Both the position numbers and the translations under genes were made by a program. A stretch of 64,000 nt of DNA from Pseudomonadota bacterium (lineage in GTDB: Bacteria; Pseudomonadota; Gammaproteobacteria; Steroidobacterales; Steroidobacteraceae). Below the pieces are notes generated by a model that did no database searches, had not been told where the DNA came from, and saw only the letters and a program-made list of their open reading frames with translations. The DNA is taken from contig JANXQL010000029.1 in assembly GCA_025356815.1 (NCBI GenBank), forward strand, positions 60,253 through 124,252. The letters are read 5' to 3'. Numbering within the stretch: the stretch's first letter is position 1; each line of letters starts with the position of its first letter. This document shows positions 34,925-43,690 of the stretch, piece after piece.

Positions 34925-36598
34925 CTAGTGGATCACGCGCCCGACACCGGTGCCACGAGGATCGGGCGCGGCCGTCACCTCGCCGCCCCGTACAGCGATC
35001 GCCTGGATGTCCCCGTTGTAGTCCTGCTGCTCGAGCTTGTAGCCGCGTTGCTCGAGCGCGGCGATCGTCGCGGCATCCAGCTGCGCGTAGGGCTCCTGAA
35101 AGATCACCTGCGACGGTAATAGCTGGTGATGGACCCTCACGGCCGCGACCGCGGCGGTCAGCGACATCCCGAAGTCATGCCAGTTGCTGATCACCTGGAA
35201 CACGGACGTGAAGATTCGCGAGCCGCCGGGCGTGCCGATCACCATCTCGACATGGCCATCGCGGACCAGCAGCGTTGGCGTCATCGACGACAGCGGCCGC
35301 TTGCCCGGCGCGATCGCGTTGGCGGCACCACCGACGACGCCGTACATGTTCGGCGTCCCGGGCTTGATCGAGAAGTCGTCCATCTCGTTGTTGAGCAGGA
35401 AGCCCGCGCCGCGCACGATCGCGCGAGCACCGAAGTCGTCGTTGAGCGTGTAGGTGTTCGACACCGCGTTGCCCCAGCGGTCGATGATCGAGAAGTGCGT
35501 GGTCTGGTGGTGTTCGGCAAGGCCCGGCCCGACGGCGGCGGTCGCAGTTGGCCGGTCCTTGCTGATGGCACCGACACGCGCGGCCATGTAGGCGTCGTCG
35601 ATCAGGCGCTCGACCGGCACCTTGGTGTAGTCCGGATCACCCAGGTACTCGGCGCGGTCGGCGAATACCGGCTTCTCCAGTTCGGCAAGCAGGTGGACGT
35701 ACTGCGGTGTGTTCAGCCCGAGACCTGCGAACAGCGGTGCAGCAAGTTGCTTCATCTTCAGCAGCTGCACGAGTGCGATGCCACCTGAGCTCGGCGGTGG
35801 CGCCGTAATCACCGTGTAGCCTGCCCATGACGCGGTCAGCGGCGCGCGCCATATCGCGCGGTAGTCGGCCAGGTCCTGCGCATCGATCAGCCCGCCCTGG
35901 CGGCGCATTTCAGCAACCATGATTGCCGCCGTGCGGCCCCGATAGAAGTCGTTGACCCCGGCGCGAGCGATGCGGGCGAGCGTCGCGGCAAGCTCCGGCT
36001 GGCGCAAGTTCTGGCCCGCCTGCAGGCGAAAGTAGTCGGCGAAGTTCGTGCGTCCGGCGAGAGATTCAATGACGGCCCGAGCATGCTCCGCCTGCGGCTC
36101 GCTGACCGTGTAGCCGTCCTTCGCGAGCTTCACCGCAGGCGCGAGATCACGCCGCCAGGCGAGTCGCCCGAATTTCCGGTGCATCTGCCAAAGGCCCATC
36201 ACCGTACCTGGGACCGCTGCCGCGCGCGCACCGACCATGCTCGCGTCCGGGATCACAGCACCGGCGGCGTCGAGGTACATGCCGGCACTGGCGTGGCCCG
36301 GCGCACGCTCTCGGTAATCGAGGAAGTAGGATCGGCCGTTCATGACCAGCGTCGCCAGGCCCCCGCCGCCGAGATTCCCCGCCTCGGGATAAGTCACCGC
36401 CAGCGCAAACGCGACTGCAACGGCCGCATCGACCGCGTTGCCGCCTGCACGCATGATCTCTTCCGCCGCGTCCGCTCCATAGCGATCCGGCGCCGCGACC
36501 GCGGCGGGCGCCGCGGTCGCGGTCATACCGATGATCAGCGCAAGGGTCGCCAGCAGCAGGGCGAGCCAATGCCGCGACATGTTCGATATCTTGCTCAT
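34925..36598 (-). CDS. ggt: Gamma-glutamyltransferase
   Basis: A 557-residue exported enzyme that self-cleaves into two subunits. After a signal peptide (HWLALLLATLALIIGMTATAA) the N-terminal half has GGNAVDAAVAVAFAL and GNLGGGG. The autocatalytic Thr is T366 at HHQTTHFSIID. Later segments SSMTPTL and GTPGGSRI bind the substrate gamma-glutamyl group. It cleaves or transfers gamma-glutamyl groups, typically of glutathione, in the periplasm. It is 31 bp after an SDR gene, with GGGGAG before the ATG. Confidence 0.93.
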   Translation of the reverse strand: MSKISNMSRHWLALLLATLALIIGMTATAAPAAVAAPDRYGADAAEEIMRAGGNAVDAAVAVAFALAVTYPEAGNLGGGGLATLVMNGRSYFLDYRERAPGHASAGMYLDAAGAVIPDASMVGARAAAVPGTVMGLWQMHRKFGRLAWRRDLAPAVKLAKDGYTVSEPQAEHARAVIESLAGRTNFADYFRLQAGQNLRQPELAATLARIARAGVNDFYRGRTAAIMVAEMRRQGGLIDAQDLADYRAIWRAPLTASWAGYTVITAPPPSSGGIALVQLLKMKQLAAPLFAGLGLNTPQYVHLLAELEKPVFADRAEYLGDPDYTKVPVERLIDDAYMAARVGAISKDRPTATAAVGPGLAEHHQTTHFSIIDRWGNAVSNTYTLNDDFGARAIVRGAGFLLNNEMDDFSIKPGTPNMYGVVGGAANAIAPGKRPLSSMTPTLLVRDGHVEMVIGTPGGSRIFTSVFQVISNWHDFGMSLTAAVAAVRVHHQLLPSQVIFQEPYAQLDAATIAALEQRGYKLEQQDYNGDIQAIAVRGGEVTAAPDPRGTGVGRVIH

Positions 36599-36629
36599 TT
36601 AGGAACTCCCCGGTTTTTCAGGGCCACGC

Positions 36630-37397
36630 TCATTTGCCGGCGGCGTAGCCGAAATCGATCGAAAGCAATGCGCCCGTGATCGGTGCCGCGTCCTGTCGCG
36701 CCAGATACTCGATCAGCGCGGCCACTTCGTCCGGTGTGATGAACCGCGCCCTGCCCGGGCCCTGCGGGTAGCCGGCCAGCAGTCGCGCGTAATACGCCGC
36801 GGGATCGCCGTCGCCGTAGGTTTCGGCCTGGAATGCAAGCATGGGGCTTGCCACATCGCCCGGGCAGACGGCGTTGACGCGCACCCCCGCAGGCGCGAGC
36901 TCCAGGGCGAGCGCCTTCGTGAACAGGCTGACCGCGCCCTTCGATGCGCAGTACAACGCGGCGCCCGTATTGCCCTGCAGGCCCGCATCGCTGGACAGGT
37001 TAACGATCAGCCCACCGGTCGCCTTCAGCGCCGGAATGGCCGCCGCGGACATAAAGTAGAGACCCTTCACGTTGACGTCGAAGACGAGGTCGAAGTCCTG
37101 CTCGGTAGTCTGTTCGGTCGGGCCCTCCCGCCAGACGCCCGCCACGTTGATCAACGCATCCAGCCGGCCCGCGGTCGCGGCCACCCATGCGAGGGTCTGG
37201 CGGCAGGCGTCCGCCGAGCGAATGTCAGCCACCCGGCTCGGCACCGAGCCGAGGTCGGTCGCGACCGCTGCGAGCGCATCGGCACGATGATCGGTGAGCA
37301 GCACGCGCCACCCGGACGCGTGGAACCGTCGCGCGACCGCGGCGCCAATGCCGCCGGCAGCCCCCGTGACCAGCGCCACCCGCATTGGATCGCTCAT
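36630..37397 (-). CDS. SDR-family oxidoreductase
   Basis: A 255-residue classical [11 protein letters not shown] cofactor motif, NVAG, NLSSDAG with the catalytic Ser, and YCASKGA with Tyr and Lys. The start overlaps the stop of the upstream SDR by 4 nt. It heads toward gamma-glutamyltransferase. Substrate unknown. Confidence 0.85.
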   Translation of the reverse strand: MSDPMRVALVTGAAGGIGAAVARRFHASGWRVLLTDHRADALAAVATDLGSVPSRVADIRSADACRQTLAWVAATAGRLDALINVAGVWREGPTEQTTEQDFDLVFDVNVKGLYFMSAAAIPALKATGGLIVNLSSDAGLQGNTGAALYCASKGAVSLFTKALALELAPAGVRVNAVCPGDVASPMLAFQAETYGDGDPAAYYARLLAGYPQGPGRARFITPDEVAALIEYLARQDAAPITGALLSIDFGYAAGK

Positions 37398-38152
37398 GCC
37401 CTGCTCTCAATGACGCTGTTGCCGCCGTCAACGACGAACAGTTGGCCGGTGACATACGACGACGCCTCGCTGCACAGGAACGCGATTACGGCGGCAACCT
37501 CCTCCGGCCGGCCGGACCTGCCCAACGGTGTCGCAAGTCCCGCTCGATGCTCGGCGTCGGTCTGCGAGCCGGTCGCGATCCAGCCGGGCGCCACGGCATT
37601 GACGGTAATGCCGGCGGTCGCGACTTCCAGGCACAGCGAGCGGGTCATGCCGAGCATCGCAGCCTTCGCCGCGGCGTAGGCACTGTCACCGGCGACGCCA
37701 GCGACAGCGCCGGTCGTCGAGGAAATGTTGACGATTCGTCCGAACCCGGCTGCGCTCATGCCGGGCAGACAGGCCCGGGTGACCAAAAACGAGGTCGTGA
37801 GGTTGCGCTGCAGCACGCGATTCCACAACTCGAGGGAGGTGTCGGCGAGCGGCATCTGCGCGTCGATCACACCCTCGACCGCCATTCCGGCATTGTTGAC
37901 CAGGACCTCGACGGGACCCAGCGCCGAAACCAGCGACGCCACGCCATCCGGATCAGTCAGGTCGCAGATCCAGCCGGAGGCGTCGATGCCCTCCGCCCGC
38001 AGCGCGGTGACGCGCTCGTGGATGCGCGGCCCGGTGGCCGCGACCGCGACACGGTAGCCGTGGCGGCCAAGCAACGCGGCGGTGGCATGGCCGATGCCGG
38101 TCGGGCTGCCGGCGCCGGTGACCAGCGCGAGGCGGGAGGGTCTGGCGGACAT
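37394..38152 (-). CDS. SDR-family oxidoreductase
   Basis: A 252-residue classical [15 protein letters not shown] (cofactor motif with a two-residue insertion), NNAG, NISSTTG and YAAAKAA. It is first in the four-gene minus-strand run SDR-SDR-ggt-YkoF-like and diverges from choline-sulfatase across 142 bp. Two tandem SDRs may act on the same substrate in opposite senses; no substrate can be named. Confidence 0.85.
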   Translation of the reverse strand: MSARPSRLALVTGAGSPTGIGHATAALLGRHGYRVAVAATGPRIHERVTALRAEGIDASGWICDLTDPDGVASLVSALGPVEVLVNNAGMAVEGVIDAQMPLADTSLELWNRVLQRNLTTSFLVTRACLPGMSAAGFGRIVNISSTTGAVAGVAGDSAYAAAKAAMLGMTRSLCLEVATAGITVNAVAPGWIATGSQTDAEHRAGLATPLGRSGRPEEVAAVIAFLCSEASSYVTGQLFVVDGGNSVIESRA

Positions 38153-38294
38153 GATTTCGCCTCGGTCGACGCCCGACGCGGGCGCGACGGATTATACGGC
38201 TAGGCGGCAAGCAAGCGCCCGCCAGCGCGAGGCCGCGACATTCGTGAGACGATCGCCGCACTGTCCGTTCACGACTTCCGGAGTGCTTCGCCCC

Positions 38295-39818
38295 ATGGCC
38301 GCCCGCCCGAACATCCTGATCCTGATGGCGGACCAGTTGTCCGCAGGCGCGCTGCGCTGCTATGGCGGCAAGGTCGCCCGGTCACCCCACATCGACCAGC
38401 TCGCGTCCGAAGGCGTCGTCTTCGAGTCGTTCTACGCGAACAGTCCGCTGTGCGCGCCGTCGCGGTTTTCCTTCCTCGCCGGTCAACTTCCGTCGCGCAT
38501 CGGCGCATACGACAACGCGGCCGAGTATCCGGCCGAGGTCCCGACGTTCGCCCACTACCTGCGCGCCGCAGGGTACCAGACAGCGCTGAGCGGCAAGATG
38601 CACTTCTGTGGTCCCGATCAGCTGCACGGTTTCGAGGAACGGCTGACCACGGACATCTACCCGGCCGACTTCGGCTGGACGCCCGACTGGACGCGCTTCG
38701 ACGAGCGGCCCGGCTGGTACCACACGATGGACTCGGTCACGCAGGCCGGACCTTGCACGCGCACCAACCAGATCGACTTCGACGACGAGGTCGTATTCGC
38801 CGCCCGCCAGAAGCTGTTCGACATCGCGCGCGGCAAGGACCAGCGACCGTTTTGCCTGGTCGTCTCGATGACCCATCCGCATGACCCGTACACGATCCCG
38901 CAGGAGTACTGGGACCGCTACGACGACCAGGACATCGACCTGCCGCGTGTGTCCATACCGATCGCGCAGCTCGACCCGCACTCGCGTCGCGTGCGACACG
39001 TGATCGGGCTGGAAGAGCAGACGCCGACGACCGCGCAGGTCCGCGCCGCGCGTCGCGCGTACTACGGGGCGATCGCCTATGTCGACGACCAGGTCGGACT
39101 GGTGATGAAGACGCTGCGGGACGCGCGCCTTACCGACGACACGATCGTCATGTTGGTCTCCGACCACGGCGACATGCTCGGCGAGCGCGGTCTTTGGTAC
39201 AAGATGACCTTCTTCGAGGGCGGCTGCCGGATCCCGCTTATCGTGCACGCACCGGGTCGCTTCGCCGCCCGCCGCGTGCCCGAGTCCGCCTCGCTGCTCG
39301 ACCTGTTGCCGACGCTCGCCGAGCTGGGCAACGGCGCAGCGCCCGGCTACGCCGCGCCGGTCGACGGCCGCAGCCTCCTGTCCGCGCTGCACGGCGGCGC
39401 GGGCCTAGGTGAGGTACTCGGCGAGTACCTCGGCGAGAGCGCGATCGCGCCGATCGTGATGATCCGCCGCGGCTCGCTGAAGTTCGTGCACTGCCCGGTG
39501 GACCCCGACCAGCTCTACGACCTCGCCACCGATCCGGACGAGCTGGTCAACCTTGCCCAGGACCCTGCACGCGCCGATATGGTCGCGCAGTTGCGCGCCG
39601 AGATCGCGCGCCGCTGGTCTCTGGATCAGGTACACGCCGAGGTACTGGCGAGCCAGCGCCGTCGTCACTTCGTCTATGGCGCTCTACGCCAGGGACGCTA
39701 CCAACCGTGGGACCACCAGCCGATCCGCGACGCAACCCGCGCATACATCCGAAACGATCAGGAACTCAATGACCTCGAGGCGATGGCCCGCTTTCCGCGC
39801 GTTCCCGCTCCACGCTAG
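38295..39818 (+). CDS. betC: Choline-sulfatase
   Basis: A 507-residue sulfatase. C53 in LCAPSR is the residue turned to formylglycine (C-X-P-S-R). The N-terminal metal Asp residues are in LILMADQLS, and MLVSDHGDMLGERGLW lies later. The C-terminal choline-sulfatase domain is clear (VYGALRQGRYQPWDHQP, then DLEAMARFPR). It hydrolyses choline-O-sulfate to choline and sulfate in the cytoplasm. No signal peptide. Maturation needs a formylglycine-generating enzyme, which is not in the window. The 3' end overlaps the choline transporter gene by 50 nt, so the two are probably co-expressed. Confidence 0.9.
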   Translation: MAARPNILILMADQLSAGALRCYGGKVARSPHIDQLASEGVVFESFYANSPLCAPSRFSFLAGQLPSRIGAYDNAAEYPAEVPTFAHYLRAAGYQTALSGKMHFCGPDQLHGFEERLTTDIYPADFGWTPDWTRFDERPGWYHTMDSVTQAGPCTRTNQIDFDDEVVFAARQKLFDIARGKDQRPFCLVVSMTHPHDPYTIPQEYWDRYDDQDIDLPRVSIPIAQLDPHSRRVRHVIGLEEQTPTTAQVRAARRAYYGAIAYVDDQVGLVMKTLRDARLTDDTIVMLVSDHGDMLGERGLWYKMTFFEGGCRIPLIVHAPGRFAARRVPESASLLDLLPTLAELGNGAAPGYAAPVDGRSLLSALHGGAGLGEVLGEYLGESAIAPIVMIRRGSLKFVHCPVDPDQLYDLATDPDELVNLAQDPARADMVAQLRAEIARRWSLDQVHAEVLASQRRRHFVYGALRQGRYQPWDHQPIRDATRAYIRNDQELNDLEAMARFPRVPAPR

Positions 39819-41622
39819 CGCCGCGGCGCTCGCACTCGCGCTGGCAACGCTCGGGGGACTCGCGCCTGTCGCGGCGGCCCGCGCCGCGACTGCCGAGCCC
39901 ACGACCTGCCGCAGCGTCCGACTCGCCGACGTCGGCTGGACGGACGTGACAGCGACGACCGCACTGCTTGGACAGGTGCTCGCTGACCTCGGCTATACGG
40001 CGCACACCACGCTGCTGTCGGTGCCGGTCACCTTCGCCGCGATGAAGGCCGGCGACATCGATGTGTTCCTCGGCAACTGGATGCCTGCGCAGACCAGCGG
40101 CCGGCAGCCGTACCTCGACGACCGCTCGATTGAGATCGTGCGCACGAATCTGGTCGGAGCGAAGTACACGCTCGCGGTGCCAAAGTATGCCTACGACGCG
40201 GGCCTGCGCGACTTCGGCGACATCCGTCGCTTCGCACCGCAGCTCGACCAGCGCATCTATGGCATCGAGGCGGGCAACGACGGCAACCGCCACATCCTGA
40301 AGATGATCCAGCGCAATGAGTTCGGCCTCGGCGACTTCCACGTCGTGGAATCGAGCGAACAGGGAATGCTCGCCGAGGTCGCGCGCGCCTACGCAGCGCG
40401 GCTGCCGATCGTGTTCCTGGCCTGGGATCCGCACCCGATGAACATGCGATTCGAGCTGAGCTACCTGACCGGCGGCGACGCCCAGTTCGGCCCGAACTTT
40501 GGCGGCGCAACGGTGCACACCCTGGTCCGCGCCGGCTTGCTCGCGCGCTGCCCGAACCTGTCGCGGCTGCTGCACAACTTCGAGTTCACGCCTCGCGGCG
40601 AGAGCGAGGTGATGCGGCTGATGCAGGACGACCATCTGCTGCCAGAAGTCGCCGCCCGCCGCTGGCTCGATGCACATCCCGCCGTCGAGCGCAGCTGGCT
40701 CGAGGGCGTCCTTACCGCGACCGGTAAGAGTGCGGCCAGCGCAGAGGGGAAGCTGCAGACGCTTGCTTCAGCGACCCGGATCGAGCGCTGGCTGACCGCA
40801 CACAAGTTGCCGGTCGGCGACTCCATCGCAACCGGGATCGATTTGATGAAGCGCCACGGCGCCTTCGTGTTCGGGTCGATTGCATGGCTGACGGACTCGA
40901 CCGTGAGGCTGCTCGGTTGGCTGCTTCATGTGATACCGGCGCCGCTGCTGATCCTCGCCGCAGCGGGACTGGCCTGGCTGCTGCAGCGTTCGCTCGCGCT
41001 CGCAGCGTTCGTCGCGGCCGGACTGCTGTTCATCATGAACCAGGGCTATTGGCAGCAGACGCTCGAAACGCTCGCACTGGTCTTGGTGTCGGCGGCGATC
41101 GCCATGATCGTCGGTGTGCCGCTGGGCATCGCGACCGCCCACCGGCCGCGCCTGCACGCGGCGTTGCGTCCGGTGCTCGATCTTATGCAGACGCTGCCGA
41201 CGTTCGTCTATCTGATCCCCACGCTGGTGTTGTTCGGTCTCGGGGTCGTACCGGCAGTGATCTCGACGGTGATCTTTGCGATGCCAGCGCCTATTCGCCT
41301 TACCCACCTCGGTATCAGCGGGGTGCCACGGCCCCTGCTGGAAGCGGGCGAGGCGTTCGGCGCAACACGCTGGCAGCTGTTGTACAAGGTCGAGCTGCCC
41401 GCCGCCTCGCCGCTGATCCTCGCGGGAATCACCCAGGGGTTGATGCTAAGCCTGTCCATGGTCGTCATCGCCGCGCTGGTCGGCGCTGGCGGACTTGGCG
41501 TACCCGTCGTGCGCGCACTCAACACCGTCCAGGTCGGCATGGGTTTCGAGGCGGGACTTGCGATCGTCCTGCTGGCCGTCATGCTCGATCGGATCGCCCG
41601 GATCCGGCAACGACGCCGGTGA
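39769..41622 (+). CDS. Choline-binding protein fused to ABC permease (ChoX-ChoW-like)
   Basis: A 617-residue fusion. Residues 1-40 form a signal segment. Residues about 45-330 are a ChoX/ProX-type substrate-binding domain (ADVGWTDVTATTALLGQVL, FLGNWMPAQ, YGIEAGNDGNRHI, AWDPHPMNMRF, with aromatic residues for the ammonium group). The rest is a ProW/OpuA-type permease with six or more helices and the EAA loop (LLEAGEAFGATRWQLLYKVELPAASPLI). Resemblance to choline-binding ChoX is closer than to betaine-binding ProX. AGGA precedes the ATG. No ATPase subunit follows in the window, so it must borrow one. Confidence 0.85.
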   Translation: MTSRRWPAFRAFPLHASAAALALALATLGGLAPVAAARAATAEPTTCRSVRLADVGWTDVTATTALLGQVLADLGYTAHTTLLSVPVTFAAMKAGDIDVFLGNWMPAQTSGRQPYLDDRSIEIVRTNLVGAKYTLAVPKYAYDAGLRDFGDIRRFAPQLDQRIYGIEAGNDGNRHILKMIQRNEFGLGDFHVVESSEQGMLAEVARAYAARLPIVFLAWDPHPMNMRFELSYLTGGDAQFGPNFGGATVHTLVRAGLLARCPNLSRLLHNFEFTPRGESEVMRLMQDDHLLPEVAARRWLDAHPAVERSWLEGVLTATGKSAASAEGKLQTLASATRIERWLTAHKLPVGDSIATGIDLMKRHGAFVFGSIAWLTDSTVRLLGWLLHVIPAPLLILAAAGLAWLLQRSLALAAFVAAGLLFIMNQGYWQQTLETLALVLVSAAIAMIVGVPLGIATAHRPRLHAALRPVLDLMQTLPTFVYLIPTLVLFGLGVVPAVISTVIFAMPAPIRLTHLGISGVPRPLLEAGEAFGATRWQLLYKVELPAASPLILAGITQGLMLSLSMVVIAALVGAGGLGVPVVRALNTVQVGMGFEAGLAIVLLAVMLDRIARIRQRRR

Positions 41623-41831
41623 CGACCGAACAGCCGCAGTGTATCGAGCAGGCTGATGCCCCCCGGCGTCGGTCTCGATAGAGGCCCGTGCGAGGTGCTG
41701 GATCGCAGCGCGACGGAGGCCGCCTCGCCGCGGACGTTGGGGCGCCTGATCGCTATCTGCCGGAACCGCCTCTTTTCAAGCTCAACCTCAAGGTCGTTCC
41801 CGTCCCGCTAGACCCGCCGTGGGCGGGCCCG

Positions 41832-42764
41832 TCAGGTCGCGAGCGACAGGTGCGAGCCCGGATCGAAGGTCACCGTCAGCGCCGAACGCGGCCACAGCGG
41901 CATGGATGCGGCGCTGGCGCGTGCGGCGCGAACCGTCGGCAGACGAATCTTCGCCGTGGTCGCGCGTGCGACCTCCCGCTCGCTGACCGGCACGATCGCG
42001 ACTTCCTTGAACTCGGAGCGGACGTACTGGGCGACCAGACGCGCCGACAGCACGTCGTCGTAGAAGCCCAGACGCACTCCGTAGAGGCGGCGGCCGCCCG
42101 GCTCGGTCTCGATGGCGTACAGCAGGTAGCCTTCGTAAATGGCCAGGTGCGGCAGCTTCGAGATATCAATTGGCTCACGACCGAAGGCGAGCTGCACGGC
42201 GTAGCGCTGCACTGGTGGACGCGACTTCGACGCAGGCGCCTGGGCCGGCACCGCTGCGACCGGCGCGCGAGTGATCACCGCCGACAGCGGCAGCACCGGC
42301 AGCGCGGCGACGGGCGCAACGCGTGCCAACCGGGTGGTCACCGACACGGGTGTTTCGTTCGGCACCGCTGACAGCACCGTGACGCGCGAGACGGCCGCCG
42401 CCGGGGGCTCTGGCGGCGCCGACGCTGGTGCTGTGGGCTGCAGGATACTGAAACGCGTCATCGACGTGTTTTCCAGCGATCCCAGGCTGCCCTGGGGTAC
42501 GGACGCGATCATCGCGCCCGGATAGGTCGGACGGAGGATTGCTAGCACCCGTTCGGCCTCGCTCGCATTCATGAAGTAGCCGAGATGGAGACGGTGCCGC
42601 TCGCGTCCGTCCTCCATGCGACGGGACTTGAACAGCGCGAAACCGCGCAGTCGTTCGTCCCTCAACGTCGGCATTGAAATCGGTGCGTTGGAGGCGCACA
42701 GGGTGATCGCGAGCAGCGAGTCGCCGTCGCGCGTTGCACCCGAAATTCGTTCGCTGCTAGCCAT
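41832..42764 (-). CDS. SPOR-domain-like protein
   Basis: A 310-residue protein with two SPOR-like segments: RLHLGYFMNASEAERVLAILRPTYPGAMI and the C-terminal YGVRLGFYDDVLSARLVAQYV with VAIVPVSERE. A Pro/Ala/Val-rich linker separates them. SPOR domains bind denuded peptidoglycan at the septum. There is no obvious signal peptide or membrane anchor from the ATG at 42764, so cytoplasmic location or another start cannot be excluded. Confidence 0.6.
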   Translation of the reverse strand: MASSERISGATRDGDSLLAITLCASNAPISMPTLRDERLRGFALFKSRRMEDGRERHRLHLGYFMNASEAERVLAILRPTYPGAMIASVPQGSLGSLENTSMTRFSILQPTAPASAPPEPPAAAVSRVTVLSAVPNETPVSVTTRLARVAPVAALPVLPLSAVITRAPVAAVPAQAPASKSRPPVQRYAVQLAFGREPIDISKLPHLAIYEGYLLYAIETEPGGRRLYGVRLGFYDDVLSARLVAQYVRSEFKEVAIVPVSEREVARATTAKIRLPTVRAARASAASMPLWPRSALTVTFDPGSHLSLAT

Positions 42765-43090
42765 TTGCAATCCCCCCGGATTGACGTCACCGCGAAACAC
42801 GGTCGTCCGGGAATTGCCTGACGCGCAACACGGACCCCCCGGCCCGAGTGCATCGTTCCGACCACGCACGGCGGCCGGCAGGGCAACCCCGCTATCGTGA
42901 GACCCGTGTCCCGACGACCGGTGGCTTTGCGTCCCCGCCTTTCGACGGGTTTGCCTTCGTCACGCGATCGAATATGCGCGGTGCGCGGGCTTGCCGCAAT
43001 CGCCTGGGCCGTTGGCACACGGCGACAGCGGCGCCGGGCGCGTGATGCGCATCACAGTTCTGTCACGCGGCCCTAAAGCCGCGATCCCGG
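42765..43090. other. Intergenic region, 326 bp
   Basis: Between mauD and the SPOR-like gene no gene is visible. It contains the perfect palindrome GTGATGCGCATCAC (43042-43055), close to a CRP-type site (GTGA-N6-TCAC), which might control the SPOR-like gene 278 bp downstream, though that distance is long. Nothing else recognised. Confidence 0.4.
43042..43055. promoter_or_regulatory. CRP-like palindrome GTGA-N6-TCAC
   Basis: GTGATGCGCATCAC is a perfect 14-bp inverted repeat and fits the inner eight positions of the CRP consensus (the outer 5' base is C, the outer 3' base is A). It lies 36 bp beyond the mauD stop on the side of the SPOR-like gene. Together with the site at 3611-3626 it suggests a CRP/Clp-like regulator in the genome. 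Confidence 0.35.
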
Positions 43091-43690
43091 TCAGGCGGAT
43101 GGGCCGGATTCCAAGTAGTCCTGCAGCGATGCGACGCCCAGCCGCTTCGCCTCGAACAGGCTCTCCAGGTGCTCGCGGGAGTTGATCAGGCCACGTGCGC
43201 GCAGCACGCCCTGATCGTCGATCAGCACCGCATACGGCAGGCGGCTTACCTGGTAGCTCACCCCCAACGGCGCCGACAACACATATGGGAACATGTCCAG
43301 CCCGTGCTCGCGCACGAAGGCCGATTGCTCGCCCAGATCCCCGTCGCTCGCCAACACGATATCGAGCCACGATTGCTCGGACCTGCGGCTGGACTTCAGC
43401 ACCGGCAGTAGCACCTTGCAGACCGGACAGGTCGGCGACACGAACATCAGCAACTGCGTGCGCCCGTCGGCCCGCGTGCCACCGATGGGCACTGGTCGAC
43501 CGGTAAGGTCGGTCACCGCGACCGACGGGGCGAGTTCGCCGATCTTCAGGCCCTTCGCAAGCATCAGTGCACCAACCGGGGAGATACGCTCATGCAGCAC
43601 GCCCAACTGGCGCACGAGGGCGAGCACGACCAGGCTCAGCCCGATCACGACGGCCCAAAGCACGAGATTCGACAGTACCAGCGGATTCAT
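43091..43690 (-). CDS. mauD: Methylamine/aralkylamine dehydrogenase accessory protein MauD
   Basis: A 199-residue membrane-anchored thioredoxin-like protein. An N-terminal helix (LSNLVLWAVVIGLSLVVLALV) is followed by the redox motif SPTCPVCKVLLP with C-P-V-C, and a cis-Pro (SRLPYAVLID). MauD is needed to form the disulfide-rich light subunit of TTQ amine dehydrogenases. The ATG overlaps the mauE stop by 4 nt. The genes it should serve (20313-22021) are 21 kb away. Confidence 0.9.
   Translation of the reverse strand: MNPLVLSNLVLWAVVIGLSLVVLALVRQLGVLHERISPVGALMLAKGLKIGELAPSVAVTDLTGRPVPIGGTRADGRTQLLMFVSPTCPVCKVLLPVLKSSRRSEQSWLDIVLASDGDLGEQSAFVREHGLDMFPYVLSAPLGVSYQVSRLPYAVLIDDQGVLRARGLINSREHLESLFEAKRLGVASLQDYLESGPSA

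Noticed and set aside
38382..39392. 336-codon open frame on the minus strand
   Set aside because: Antisense of choline-sulfatase; no motif or signal, and repetitive Arg/Val/Asp composition.
39769..41622. Glycine-betaine/proline transporter (ProXW)
   Set aside because: The binding-domain segments resemble choline-binding ChoX more closely, and the neighbour is choline-sulfatase.
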